A stretch of 22,806 bases of DNA, taken from NCBI GenBank assembly GCA_036939355.1, contig JALLAP010000057.1, forward strand, positions 1-22,806. Reading direction: 5' to 3'. The DNA is from Thalassiosira profunda (Eukaryota > Bacillariophyta > Thalassiosirophyceae > Thalassiosirales > Thalassiosiraceae). Position numbers and translations under genes: made by a program. Below are positions 15,098 to 22,769 of this stretch, piece after piece. Position 1 is the stretch's first letter; every line of letters begins with the position of its first letter. The notes below the pieces were generated by a model. It did not search any database, was not told the DNA's origin, and saw only the letters and a list, made by a program, of their open reading frames with translations.

Positions 15098-16909
15098 ATG
15101 CGCCTCCTTGCCTCCCAGATCGACCTCGCCCTCGATAACGCCCGCGCCCTCCTCGACAGGCTGGACCTCCCCTCGCGGGACGAGTACATAACAGCGGCCG
15201 CCGACTTCCTCCGCGATGCGCGGGCCGCGGGCGCCTCGTCGTGGACGCTGGCCTACCTCACCTTTCGTCCCCTGATCATCCTATTGGGCATCCTCGGCCA
15301 CTACCTCGCAATATTGCTCCGAATCATTGCGCAGAATTCGATAGCCCACGGCTGGGTCGCGGCGAAGCGGGGCTATTTCCAACTGCGGACGGGAACGATA
15401 TGGTTCGTTCAATTCCAGAGGGACCTGCCGCTGTCCGCAAAATACGCGGAATTGGGGGCAATCGCCGTTCTTGCCACGCTGTGGCTCCTGCGCCGCCACG
15501 TGCAAAAGCACCGCTACGTGGAGCGCACCGTCGCGTGGTATGCCGCCAAGAAGCGCCGGGCGTTGCGAAAATACAACAATTTTGTGGGCAGGGTGGCCAA
15601 GACGTCGTCGTTCTTGGCCATGCTCCTTCCCCATTTGCTGTATCTCGTGTTGGTCGTTGGAGTGAAGAGGCTGGTCCCTGGTTTCGTGACGTATTTGGCA
15701 ACGGGAACATACCTCTGCTCTTTCATCAGCTTTTGGCATCCGATGTACTTGACCTTTTGTCTATTGGGGAGGTTGTCCCCGCACTTGAAGGAATTCCGTG
15801 AGGCCGAATCATCCGAATCTAGTGGGAAAGGGAAGGCGGTGAAGTTGAAGCATCTGCGGCAGAAAGAGGCTGAACTGAAAGAGTTGAGAGCGGAAGCCAT
15901 CGTATTGCTCAAATACTGGGTGGTCTATGCAGTCATCCTTGCCATTGTGTGGACGGGGAGGCTCTTGCCTTTCGTTGGGCATGTGCTCAACGTGAGAGAT
16001 GAGGCTCCAACAGGCGTTGCGGCCAAGAAATCTGGCCTTTACGCAAACCTGCGCCTTTCGGGCAGAGTGGCAGAGGAGATTGCACTGATTTGCTTTCTCT
16101 GGCTTCGGTTCATGCCATCACCCCCAACGGATGAGGAGGAGGAGGAGGAGAAGCAAAAGAAACAACTGTCACCAATGCGGAAACAACTTCGGAAAATACA
16201 CGTTGAACAACTGTCGCCGGTGGATCTGCTGTTCTCGAAACTATCCCCAATTGTACTGTCGGCAATGAATTCGTCGGCGTTCTTGTCAAAAAGAGCGTTG
16301 GGCGAGACAAGCAATGGAGGGAGCACGCTTGCATCCTTGGTGATCCAGAAAATGAAGTCTTTTCTTGACTTCTTCGTTCTGGTCCGGTTGATCAGCAAGG
16401 AAACGCAAGAGTGGCTCATTACGACCGTTGTCGAAAGCTCGGCGTTGCTGCCCGCTGCCACAACGCTGTTGATGCCCAGCTACTTTACGAGCTACGGTGT
16501 CATTTACGTCAGCCAGGTCGTGCCGGCAGGCTTTTCCATCTCTGCTTGCAATGCAATGATCAGTGGCAAAGCAAAGCGCCAACTCATGACTCCAGAGATG
16601 GCCGATGCAGCGCGCTACCTCCAGTTCTGGGTGGTGCACGCGGCTGTGTCTTTGTTGCTGGGATGGTTTGCTCCGTTCCTAGCGTGGGTCCCTCTCAGCA
16701 CTCATGCGACGTGGTTTCTTTGGGCGTATGTGCAGCTGGAATCGAGCACTCGCAAAATCTATGGCTGGGTTGAGAGTGAAATCGGCCAGAAGAACTTGGA
16801 AGATACGGCGCTGGTTCGGTCAACGAGGAGGATCATTGCGGCACTGCCATCGAATGTCGATGAATCCTCTGCCAATGCGCCAACAGGCGAGAAGAGCAAG
16901 GTTGCGTAA
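15098..16909 (+). CDS. Membrane protein with two HVA22/TB2/DP1 (REEP-like) domains
   Basis: A single frame of 603 residues begins at an ATG with A at -3. An N-terminal amphipathic part is followed by a hydrophobic region around 50-78 and another around 118-131, then basic residues. Residues about 200-341 fit the TB2/DP1/HVA22 pattern: a paired hydrophobic segment with FWHPMY, then LLKYWVVYAVILAIVWTGRL and LPF, then a hydrophobic segment with FLWLRFMP. Residues about 452-555 repeat the pattern: LLMPSYFTSYG, then RYLQFWVVHAAVSLLLGWF with APF, then WFLWAYVQL and KIY. Between them lies a charged linker with a run of glutamates (346-351). Canonical HVA22/REEP/Yop1 proteins carry one such domain in about 150-250 residues and curve ER membranes with wedge-shaped hairpins. 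An ER-membrane-shaping role is therefore inferred. No intron is needed. The family call rests on eye-recognised motifs and the first copy is the more divergent. Confidence 0.7.
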   Translation: MRLLASQIDLALDNARALLDRLDLPSRDEYITAAADFLRDARAAGASSWTLAYLTFRPLIILLGILGHYLAILLRIIAQNSIAHGWVAAKRGYFQLRTGTIWFVQFQRDLPLSAKYAELGAIAVLATLWLLRRHVQKHRYVERTVAWYAAKKRRALRKYNNFVGRVAKTSSFLAMLLPHLLYLVLVVGVKRLVPGFVTYLATGTYLCSFISFWHPMYLTFCLLGRLSPHLKEFREAESSESSGKGKAVKLKHLRQKEAELKELRAEAIVLLKYWVVYAVILAIVWTGRLLPFVGHVLNVRDEAPTGVAAKKSGLYANLRLSGRVAEEIALICFLWLRFMPSPPTDEEEEEEKQKKQLSPMRKQLRKIHVEQLSPVDLLFSKLSPIVLSAMNSSAFLSKRALGETSNGGSTLASLVIQKMKSFLDFFVLVRLISKETQEWLITTVVESSALLPAATTLLMPSYFTSYGVIYVSQVVPAGFSISACNAMISGKAKRQLMTPEMADAARYLQFWVVHAAVSLLLGWFAPFLAWVPLSTHATWFLWAYVQLESSTRKIYGWVESEIGQKNLEDTALVRSTRRIIAALPSNVDESSANAPTGEKSKVA

Positions 16910-17052
16910 AGCTGCATTTGACGAAGCTACCCAACCCCAACTACTGCTAGGCGAAAGCATTCATACTACTGATATAGTCCACACAGGTGAGAGCACTCTA
17001 TCATTACAGTCTCCTAGTGTATAACAAAACATTCTAAGGCCCGGTGCTAACT

Positions 17053-17541
17053 CTACAGAGGAACCACATTGCTGATCGTGTAGTACGTCTCCTCGTCGGC
17101 TATCCGGTCGTCCCAATCGATATCAACATCAGTTGGATAGCCTCCCACCGCATCGTAGGTCACATTTAGGAAGTAAACGCCCTCGTCTATGGCTTGCTGG
17201 ATCTCGTCGAAGGCGTGTTGCACCGTGATGAGGTACAGGTCGTCCAACTCTTCGGGGTCAGTCACCACCTGCCCTGGCGTCTCGCCTCCATCCAGGAAGA
17301 CTGCGCTGGCTACCTCCTCGGTCGAATTGACGACCACGAAAAACGGACTCCGAGTGTCAGGCATGCAGAAGCAATTTCTCTGAAACTCCATTGCGTAGCC
17401 ATTCCCCGGGCTCCCGGCGAAGGCTGCAAACTTGACGACGTTCGAGTTCAGCTCCTGTTGCTCTTGCGCGTAAGTCGATCCATCATTAGACAGCGCTGTA
17501 GCGAAAGTCGCCAGCAGCAGCATCAATGTTTGTTTCAGCAT
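17053..17541 (-). CDS. Secreted DUF6174-like protein
   Basis: This 162-residue protein starts at an ATG preceded by AACAAC. Residues 1-18 (MLKQTLMLLLATFATALS) form a clear signal peptide. The mature part has the layout I associate with DUF6174: a Y-x-x-x-F...C-x-C motif (YAMEFQRNCFC, 49-59), a strand pair ending in a V-A-S-A-V-F-L-D-G turn, a central helix (LYLITVQHAFDEIQQAI, 102-118), then VTYDAVGGYPTDVDID (127-142) and a terminal YYTI strand. Biochemical function of the family is unknown to me. The final CxC plus secretion suggests an exported, possibly disulfide-bearing domain. It converges on the HVA22-like gene with 143 bp between stops. Confidence 0.75.
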   Translation of the reverse strand: MLKQTLMLLLATFATALSNDGSTYAQEQQELNSNVVKFAAFAGSPGNGYAMEFQRNCFCMPDTRSPFFVVVNSTEEVASAVFLDGGETPGQVVTDPEELDDLYLITVQHAFDEIQQAIDEGVYFLNVTYDAVGGYPTDVDIDWDDRIADEETYYTISNVVPL

Positions 17542-18048
17542 GTTGTTGTAGATGTATGGTTGTCTTTCGATTTGCTTGCTCGTTGTTTTATGAGCTCGAG
17601 GCGGAGTCTCCCGCGCTCGAGTGTTCTCTTCACCCTGAACTTGGTCGTATCTGGGACTCGTCCATTTGGGGTTAACACTATCTTTGTCATCTAGGCTATG
17701 GAAAGCACGCCCCTGGGTAGGGTTCTCGTCGGTATTTCATGACTAAGAAAAGGTCCCTAGGTACAAACAAGGAAGTGAGATGGTTCTGTTCGAAGCCACT
17801 CTTACATTTCTAGTGTTGTCCCTTAGAACACTCTTCATTCGAGGTTCCGAGGCAGGTTCAGGTCAAGCCAGAGGGGCTTGGGTCTACAGGCTTTGCTCTG
17901 TTTGGATGTCTGGAAATACTGGCTTGGTTCTAAGCATTGACCGATTGAAATAGCACACTTACGTTGCAAGCAAGCGCCGATCTGCCCCCTTGACTTCGCA
18001 GCTGGCCGCAGTGCCGATCGTTCTTTACTGCAAGCCACTTTTGACAGC
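17542..18048. other. Gene-free stretch of 507 bp between two minus-strand genes
   Basis: I see no convincing coding frame, tRNA or repeat here. Position suggests it holds the 3' UTR and polyadenylation region of the three-exon gene on the right and the promoter of the DUF6174-like gene on the left. Overlapping minus-strand frames that run across 17835-18541 are out-of-frame shadows of exon 3 of the neighbouring gene. Confidence 0.5.
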
Positions 18049-19239
18049 TCAAGGCTCTCCCGGTCTTGGTCGATGCCTCTCCCACGCCGAGCTCTGCCGC
18101 TTTGCAAGCGACACATAGCCTCCTTCTGAGATCCTCGCCGCCAGCCGCGAACCCCTCCGCCGTTCTGCGTCCGGTGACAGGTAGAACATGTCGTACACGT
18201 CGTTTCTGTCTGATTCGATCGATTGGACGGATCTGCCGTCGTCCGCCTCTCTGTTGTCTGGCGGCAATAGCCTTCGTACCGTCGCGGCAACCCCCCACAG
18301 TGTAGGATGGAGCGCCACCGCCCGCAGGAACTTGTCCTCGTCGAACGTAATGCCATAGGCCTCGAGCTTGACGGCGATCTTGAGGGCGAGGAGCTTGGCC
18401 TCGACCCGGTCTATTATCTGTTTGTTGGAGGCCTTCTCGCTGCGGAGAACGATTGCGACCACGTCTTGTATGACCTTTTGTCGTAAATTTTCCTGCAGGT
18501 AGGCGGAAGGCACACACCATGCATATCACGTAAGCTTGCAAGTCAAGGCGAGAGGCGAAAGATACGATTGGTATGCACGAGACTCACCCTCATGCGATCC
18601 ATCGTTTCCTCGTTCAGCCGTATCAGCTCCAGCAATTCCTCGACGGTGTATCCCTGGGCTCTTGCCACGTCTTGAAGCTCTTGATCTACGTCGCCGAAGC
18701 TGGTCGTGTGATTGTGCAAATGATGATGAGACTATCATCGTAAAGAGAGAAAGCATTTGCAACATCCTACAACTTGAAACAACTCACCGCGCCGCCTGGG
18801 CGAGCAGATATTCCACCTCGTCCTCGAGGCAATCCCCCTCTGCCCTCAATTGCTCGGCAGCCTCCTCCAATTGCTCCACCGCTTTTCTTTTGCCGTGCAA
18901 GCGAAGCAGTTTCCTCTCCTTATATGCCACCGCCGGGAAGTGCGCGATGCATATCGATCCCATTATATAAACCATGACCTCAGGCACTTGTATGAAAGAG
19001 ACTATGGACGCAGCCGCCCCTGCCGCCGCCACGAGCACCAGAACCACCGACTTGGCGATCTGCTCCGCCGTCAGTTTTGCGGCAGCGGTGTCTCCCGCGG
19101 TGGAATCCTTGTCGACATCGGACTCGGGGCTCGTGGCAACGGTTTGGGCGTCCTTGCCTATGAGGGGAGATGTTATCTCGCCGGCGGGGAAGGGCGCCGT
19201 CTTGGGTCCGCGTATCCGGCCGCTGAGGGGGCGGGCCAT
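18049..19239 (-). CDS. Three-exon membrane and coiled-coil protein of unknown function
   Basis: Exons are 19239-18788, 18699-18588 and 18492-18049 (452, 112 and 444 bases), giving a 335-residue protein in an unbroken frame across both junctions. The N-terminal 58 residues are polar. Two hydrophobic helices follow at about 63-83 (SVVLVLVAAAGAAASIVSF) and 88-106 (VMVYIMGSICIAHFPAVAY). A long charged helix or coiled coil then begins (108 to about 145, rich in K, E, L) and continues through exon 2 (YTVEELLELIRLNEETMDRM) into exon 3 (ENLRQKVIQDVVAIVLRSEK). The C-terminal part includes YGITFDEDKFLRAV and a polar tail. I do not recognise the family. Both helices before a coiled coil suggest an organelle-membrane protein with a soluble helical arm. 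It is divergent from the photolyase-like gene with only 70 bp between starts. Confidence 0.78.
18493..18587 (-). other. Intron 2 of the three-exon membrane/coiled-coil gene (95 bp)
   Basis: Minus-strand donor ATGAGG|GTGAGT and acceptor CTACCTGCAG|GAAAAT. The junction is phase 0 and joins ...MDRMR to ENLRQK. Confidence 0.82.
18700..18787 (-). other. Intron 1 of the three-exon membrane/coiled-coil gene (88 bp)
   Basis: Minus-strand donor GGCGCG|GTGAGT and acceptor CACGACCAG|CTTCGG. Read-through would stop at once (TGA overlaps the donor); splicing forms an arginine codon and continues into FGDVDQELQDVARAQGY. Confidence 0.8.
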
Positions 19240-19309
19240 CGCGAGCTTGACAGTGCACCCCTCTGATTTCTGCGGATACCTTTCTCAATTGCTAGCGCCT
19301 CGATCATAA
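19240..19309. promoter_or_regulatory. Very short divergent spacer (70 bp)
   Basis: This gap separates the start codons of the three-exon membrane gene (minus) and the photolyase-like gene (plus). If the downstream ATG at 19655 is the main photolyase start, the available regulatory space on that side grows to 415 bp. No specific element is recognised. Confidence 0.4.
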
Positions 19310-21619
19310 ATGGCCATGATGCCGCTCCTTCGTGCGCTCCCTCGAGGCATTCGCCGCTCGCGCTTCCCGGCTCTGATTGCGGGGCGTCTTCGGGGACGCG
19401 GTTGCCTACCAAAGGCCTCAGCCTTCTGTTGTTGGCGGAGGAGGGGGACAAGGCCGGCGGTTCTTTGTGTCCAAAGGTCCTTCTTTACGTCGCAGTTTGA
19501 GTTGTCTCCATCCTTCACTCCCGAGCTGACGCATCTCCCCTTGCTCCTTCCTCCTTCCGCCCGTCCTCCTTCCTCGCCCCGCCCCGGCCCGGAAGCTAGC
19601 CTCGCGCCTCCTGGCCGCCACTCCTCGATCGCCGCTCGCCGCTGGCAGTGGACCATGGCCAAGCGGCCGCCCCCACCGCCCTCTTCGGATGCCGTCGACG
19701 TCGTTTGGCTCAAGAAGGACGTGCGCCTCCACGACCACGCGCCTCTTTCCCTCGTCGCCTCCTCTCGGCGCCCCTGCATCATTCTCTACCTCTACGAGCC
19801 CGACCAGCTGGGCGAGAAGACGGTGCACGGGTCGCACGTGGCGTTTTGCAACGAGGGGTTGGTCGACTTGGACCGGCGCCTGTCGGGTTGCAATGATGCT
19901 GACGCCGGAGGCGACATTTGCAACTATCAATTTCGGTGCACCACCGTCTGTCACGCGGGGGCGGCGTTCACATTGCAAACGCTGCACCGACAGCGGCCCA
20001 TCCATCAGATATTGTGTCACATGGAATCAGGCCATCTCAAATCGTTCGCGAGGGACAAGGCCGTGCGAAGATGGTGCCGGGCGAACGGTGTGCCTATCCG
20101 AGAGTTCAATCAGACCGGGGTGACTCGCTGCTTGAAGGATCGGGACGATTTTACAACGAACTTCAAGAGGTTCTTGGATCAGCCCGTCCCCAGCACTCCA
20201 ACGAATGCGCAGTTGGAGGACATGCGGCGGAGATTGGTAGATTTGGACGCAGAAGGGATCGAGCTGCACGGGAGATGCCGCACACCGCTGAGTGCACATG
20301 ATATGCCCGAAATGCCTACAGAGCACCGAGGCGACCGCGAGCAGAGACAGCACGGAGGAGAAGGCAAAGCGCTGGGCGTGCTGAAGTCGTTCCTCTCTCG
20401 ACGAGGTGCAAACTACAGCAGTGGGATATCTTCGCCCAACACATCTTGGACCACCGGAAGCAGACTCTCGCCATATCTCACTTGGGGGCATATTTCTCTG
20501 CGGCACGTGATACTCTCCACCAAACGGAGGCAGGAGGAACTGCGCGAGGCGAAGAAGTCATCCTCAGCGCCAAGTCCCTGGCTGCGATCTTTGGCATCCT
20601 TTCAGTCTCGAATGCACTGGAGATCTCACTTCATACAAAAGCTGGAAACCCAACCCAGCTTGGAGATCCAGGATCAATGCCTGGCCTTCTCGCACTTGCG
20701 CAGACAGCCGGGCGATTTCAATGAGGTGCACTTCGATGCGTGGTGCACCGGCCACACCGGCTTCCCTTTTGTGGATGCCTGTATGCGCTGCCTCCTCAAG
20801 ACCGGGTGGATCAACTTTCGAATGCGAGCGATGCTAGTGTCCTTCGCTACTTACAATCTCTGGCTGGATTGGCGGCGGATAGAACCGCATTTGGCGAGAG
20901 TGTTCCTAGACTTCGAGCCTGGCATCCATTACCCGCAGCTGCAGATGCAAGCGGGAACCACAGGCATCAATGCCATGCGAGTGTACAATGTGACGAAGCA
21001 GGGGAGAGATCAGGACCCCGGCGGCGTGTTTATTCGAAAGTATGTGCCCGAGCTGGCAAACGTTCCAACGGAACACATACACGAGCCATCCAGTATGCCA
21101 AAGAGTGCCCAGCGAAAGTGCAACGTGATCGTTGGAAGTGGCAAGGACAAGAAACGAACTGCTGGGCTAGAGAGTATGTTTGAGCCGATCAAGCAATCTA
21201 CAGAAGAAACGCATGATGCAGCTGTACACTATCCTGGTCCCATCGTGGACGAGAAGGCGTCTGCCAAAGCAGCGAAGGACAAGCTATCCGCAGTGAGGAA
21301 GCAAGAGAGCACCAAAGCCGAAGCTGCACAAGTGTTTCTAACGCACGGAAGCCGACTAAATCGCGGTGCAGACAGAGATGGGACGAAACCAAAAGCACTC
21401 AGCAGTTCTGTGAAGAGGGTCAAGTTGGATGAGGGCCAAACGTCTCTGTTGAGCAGCTGGAGCTCTTCGCCACAGAAACAACCAAAGCCTGCATCTGCAT
21501 CAAGTCCACTTGTCGCCTACGCGCAAGGAGAAGCAGATTGGAGTTGCAAAACGTGCACCTTTATCAACGACAAGCCACTCGCCCTGGCGTGTTCCGTGTG
21601 CGGATCCATAAGAGAATGA
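19310..21619 (+). CDS. Photolyase/cryptochrome-like flavoprotein with C-terminal RanBP2 zinc finger
   Basis: The full frame has 769 residues. Residues 1-115 are Arg/Ser/Pro-rich with almost no acidic residues, like a mitochondrial presequence. A second in-frame ATG (M116, at 19655) directly precedes the conserved start of the photolyase alpha/beta domain, DVVWLKKDVRLHDHAPL (130-146). The FAD-binding helical domain occupies about 400-590 with YLTWGHISLR, HWRSHFIQKLE, FDAWCTGHTGFPFVDACMR and GWINFRMRAMLVSFATYNLW. Where most photolyases have N-x-GGWQW there is instead IHYPQLQMQAGTTGIN. The C-terminal tail carries KRVKLD (702-707), identical to the core of the c-Myc nuclear signal, and ends in a RanBP2-type zinc finger (W744, C746, C749, N753, C761, C764). 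Members repair UV lesions or sense blue light; which applies here is open. The HW..HF.QKLE pattern recalls a bacterial photolyase-like group rather than CPD-I, 6-4 or DASH enzymes (from memory). Confidence 0.88.
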   Translation: MAMMPLLRALPRGIRRSRFPALIAGRLRGRGCLPKASAFCCWRRRGTRPAVLCVQRSFFTSQFELSPSFTPELTHLPLLLPPSARPPSSPRPGPEASLAPPGRHSSIAARRWQWTMAKRPPPPPSSDAVDVVWLKKDVRLHDHAPLSLVASSRRPCIILYLYEPDQLGEKTVHGSHVAFCNEGLVDLDRRLSGCNDADAGGDICNYQFRCTTVCHAGAAFTLQTLHRQRPIHQILCHMESGHLKSFARDKAVRRWCRANGVPIREFNQTGVTRCLKDRDDFTTNFKRFLDQPVPSTPTNAQLEDMRRRLVDLDAEGIELHGRCRTPLSAHDMPEMPTEHRGDREQRQHGGEGKALGVLKSFLSRRGANYSSGISSPNTSWTTGSRLSPYLTWGHISLRHVILSTKRRQEELREAKKSSSAPSPWLRSLASFQSRMHWRSHFIQKLETQPSLEIQDQCLAFSHLRRQPGDFNEVHFDAWCTGHTGFPFVDACMRCLLKTGWINFRMRAMLVSFATYNLWLDWRRIEPHLARVFLDFEPGIHYPQLQMQAGTTGINAMRVYNVTKQGRDQDPGGVFIRKYVPELANVPTEHIHEPSSMPKSAQRKCNVIVGSGKDKKRTAGLESMFEPIKQSTEETHDAAVHYPGPIVDEKASAKAAKDKLSAVRKQESTKAEAAQVFLTHGSRLNRGADRDGTKPKALSSSVKRVKLDEGQTSLLSSWSSSPQKQPKPASASSPLVAYAQGEADWSCKTCTFINDKPLALACSVCGSIRE

Positions 21620-21642
21620 CCAACGAACTAATTGCATACGTC

Positions 21643-22443
21643 TTAGAAATCTGGCACGCCCTGGCACTGCCGGATCCAATCCCTCGTCAGCATCCCTAAC
21701 AGCGAGTGTCCGTCCTCGGTTCCCACCCACTCTTTGTGCGCGACGTCGTACACGTAGGTGAACGTCCCGCTCAACGGACTGCGCAGCGTCACATAGCCCC
21801 CGCTCTCCCCGTCGCTTCCGGGATGGATTGTCAGCCAATATGTGCCACCGCCCCAGTAGAGATCTTCGGTCGATTGCACCTGGATGGACAGCTGCCCCCC
21901 GTGCGGCTGGGATTGTGGATCCTCTTCCTCGTCTCCGTCGGCATCATTGCTACCAGCTGACACGTCCTCCATTTGAGAGGGAGGATACCTCGTGATTTCC
22001 AACCCCTCGTTGCAATCCTGCAATTTGCTCAGACTGGATTCCACTCGATCTAACAACTCCGCTGAAGCTGATAGGAACTGCTCTGTTGACAGCGGCGCAA
22101 ACTGCCCAGCAGAAGAGGAGGCGGGTTGGTCGTCGGCCGATGCACCGTTTGCGTTGGTCTGCGGCTCAAGGGCACCGCCACCGCCGCCGCCGCCGCCGCG
22201 CCTGCGCCGACGCGTCTTGGTCGAAAACGACACTTTGTGATAACAATCGACTCTTCCAAAGATTGATGGCGGGTATGATGGCACCCCATCGAGACCATTA
22301 TTTGCAAACGAGGAGGCGGTGCTGCCCACGAGGTGCGATGTTGGCAACGACGCCTGGGGAGCAGATGACGCCGCCCGGGTCGGCAGTTTGGGCGCCCTCG
22401 CTCCGCACCGCGGCCCTAGCAGGCGGGAGGCGCGGGACAGCAT
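21643..22443 (-). CDS. FXN: Frataxin, mitochondrial precursor (iron-sulfur cluster assembly)
   Basis: The 266-residue protein begins MLSRASRLLGPRCGARAPK, a typical Arg-rich mitochondrial presequence. A low-complexity part with RRRRR followed by eight glycines (78-90) precedes the frataxin fold (about 118-260): helix 1 (STEQFLSASAELLDRVESSL), an acidic loop, strands QLSIQVQ and YWLTIHP, then GYVTLRSPLSGTFTYVYD and the signature W in KEWVGTEDGHSLLGML. These match the family's LSSP-SG-YDW and NWVYSHDG-SLHELL motifs. Frataxin is an allosteric activator and possible iron donor for the NFS1-ISCU complex. Oddities are a 20-residue acidic insertion between helix 1 and strand 1 (about 158-178, rich in D and E), and a first helix with fewer acidic residues than usual. 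It converges on the photolyase-like gene with 23 bp between stops. Confidence 0.9.
   Translation of the reverse strand: MLSRASRLLGPRCGARAPKLPTRAASSAPQASLPTSHLVGSTASSFANNGLDGVPSYPPSIFGRVDCYHKVSFSTKTRRRRRGGGGGGGGALEPQTNANGASADDQPASSSAGQFAPLSTEQFLSASAELLDRVESSLSKLQDCNEGLEITRYPPSQMEDVSAGSNDADGDEEEDPQSQPHGGQLSIQVQSTEDLYWGGGTYWLTIHPGSDGESGGYVTLRSPLSGTFTYVYDVAHKEWVGTEDGHSLLGMLTRDWIRQCQGVPDF
22174..22199 (-). repeat. GGC/GGN trinucleotide run in the frataxin gene
   Basis: On the plus strand this is a run of CCG units interrupted by one CCA. On the coding strand it encodes the glycine run at residues 83-90, within the disordered segment between presequence and folded domain. Such runs vary in length between alleles. 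Confidence 0.75.
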
Positions 22444-22769
22444 CTCTCGAGGGTTGTGTATTGTAGGCGAGGAGGCGACGCGGAGTGCGGGTCAGAGCAG
22501 CAAGAGGAGGTGGACGGGGGGGCACTAGTTTATCCTTCTTCTCTCAGTAAAAGGCCCCCAAGATAGTATACCGCATAGAGGTATGTTCGACAATATCACC
22601 CAAAGGAGTAACACTAACTACGTGTTATGTGTCACCAGTGCTGCCCCCCACTGTTTTCCGCGGCGTCGGCCTAGTCTCTCGCTCGTCCTGCCTCGTCGCC
22701 GCGTTGCCACGGTTTGACGGTTGTTCGCGGGTCCCCAACCTATTGACCACCCTCTCAGCCACCCCGGAG
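22444..22769. promoter_or_regulatory. Divergent intergenic region right of frataxin
   Basis: This 326-bp region lies upstream of the frataxin ATG. If the ATG at 22770 is real, it is a shared promoter. It contains an AT-richer core around 22550-22635, including ACTACGTGTTATGTGTCACC at about 22615-22634. No TATA box or known operator can be named. Confidence 0.4.

Noticed and set aside
17780..17880. tRNA-like T-loop strings (GTTCGAAGC and GGTTCAGG)
   Set aside because: No matching stems, anticodon arm or acceptor arm can be formed around them on either strand.
19418..20020. A 200-residue minus-strand frame antisense to the photolyase-like gene
   Set aside because: Low-complexity Arg/Gly content and full overlap with a well-supported coding region.
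21436..21465. PCNA-interacting (PIP) box in the photolyase tail (QTSLLSSW)
   Set aside because: It has Q and L at the right spacing but lacks the paired aromatic residues, so it is too degenerate to claim.
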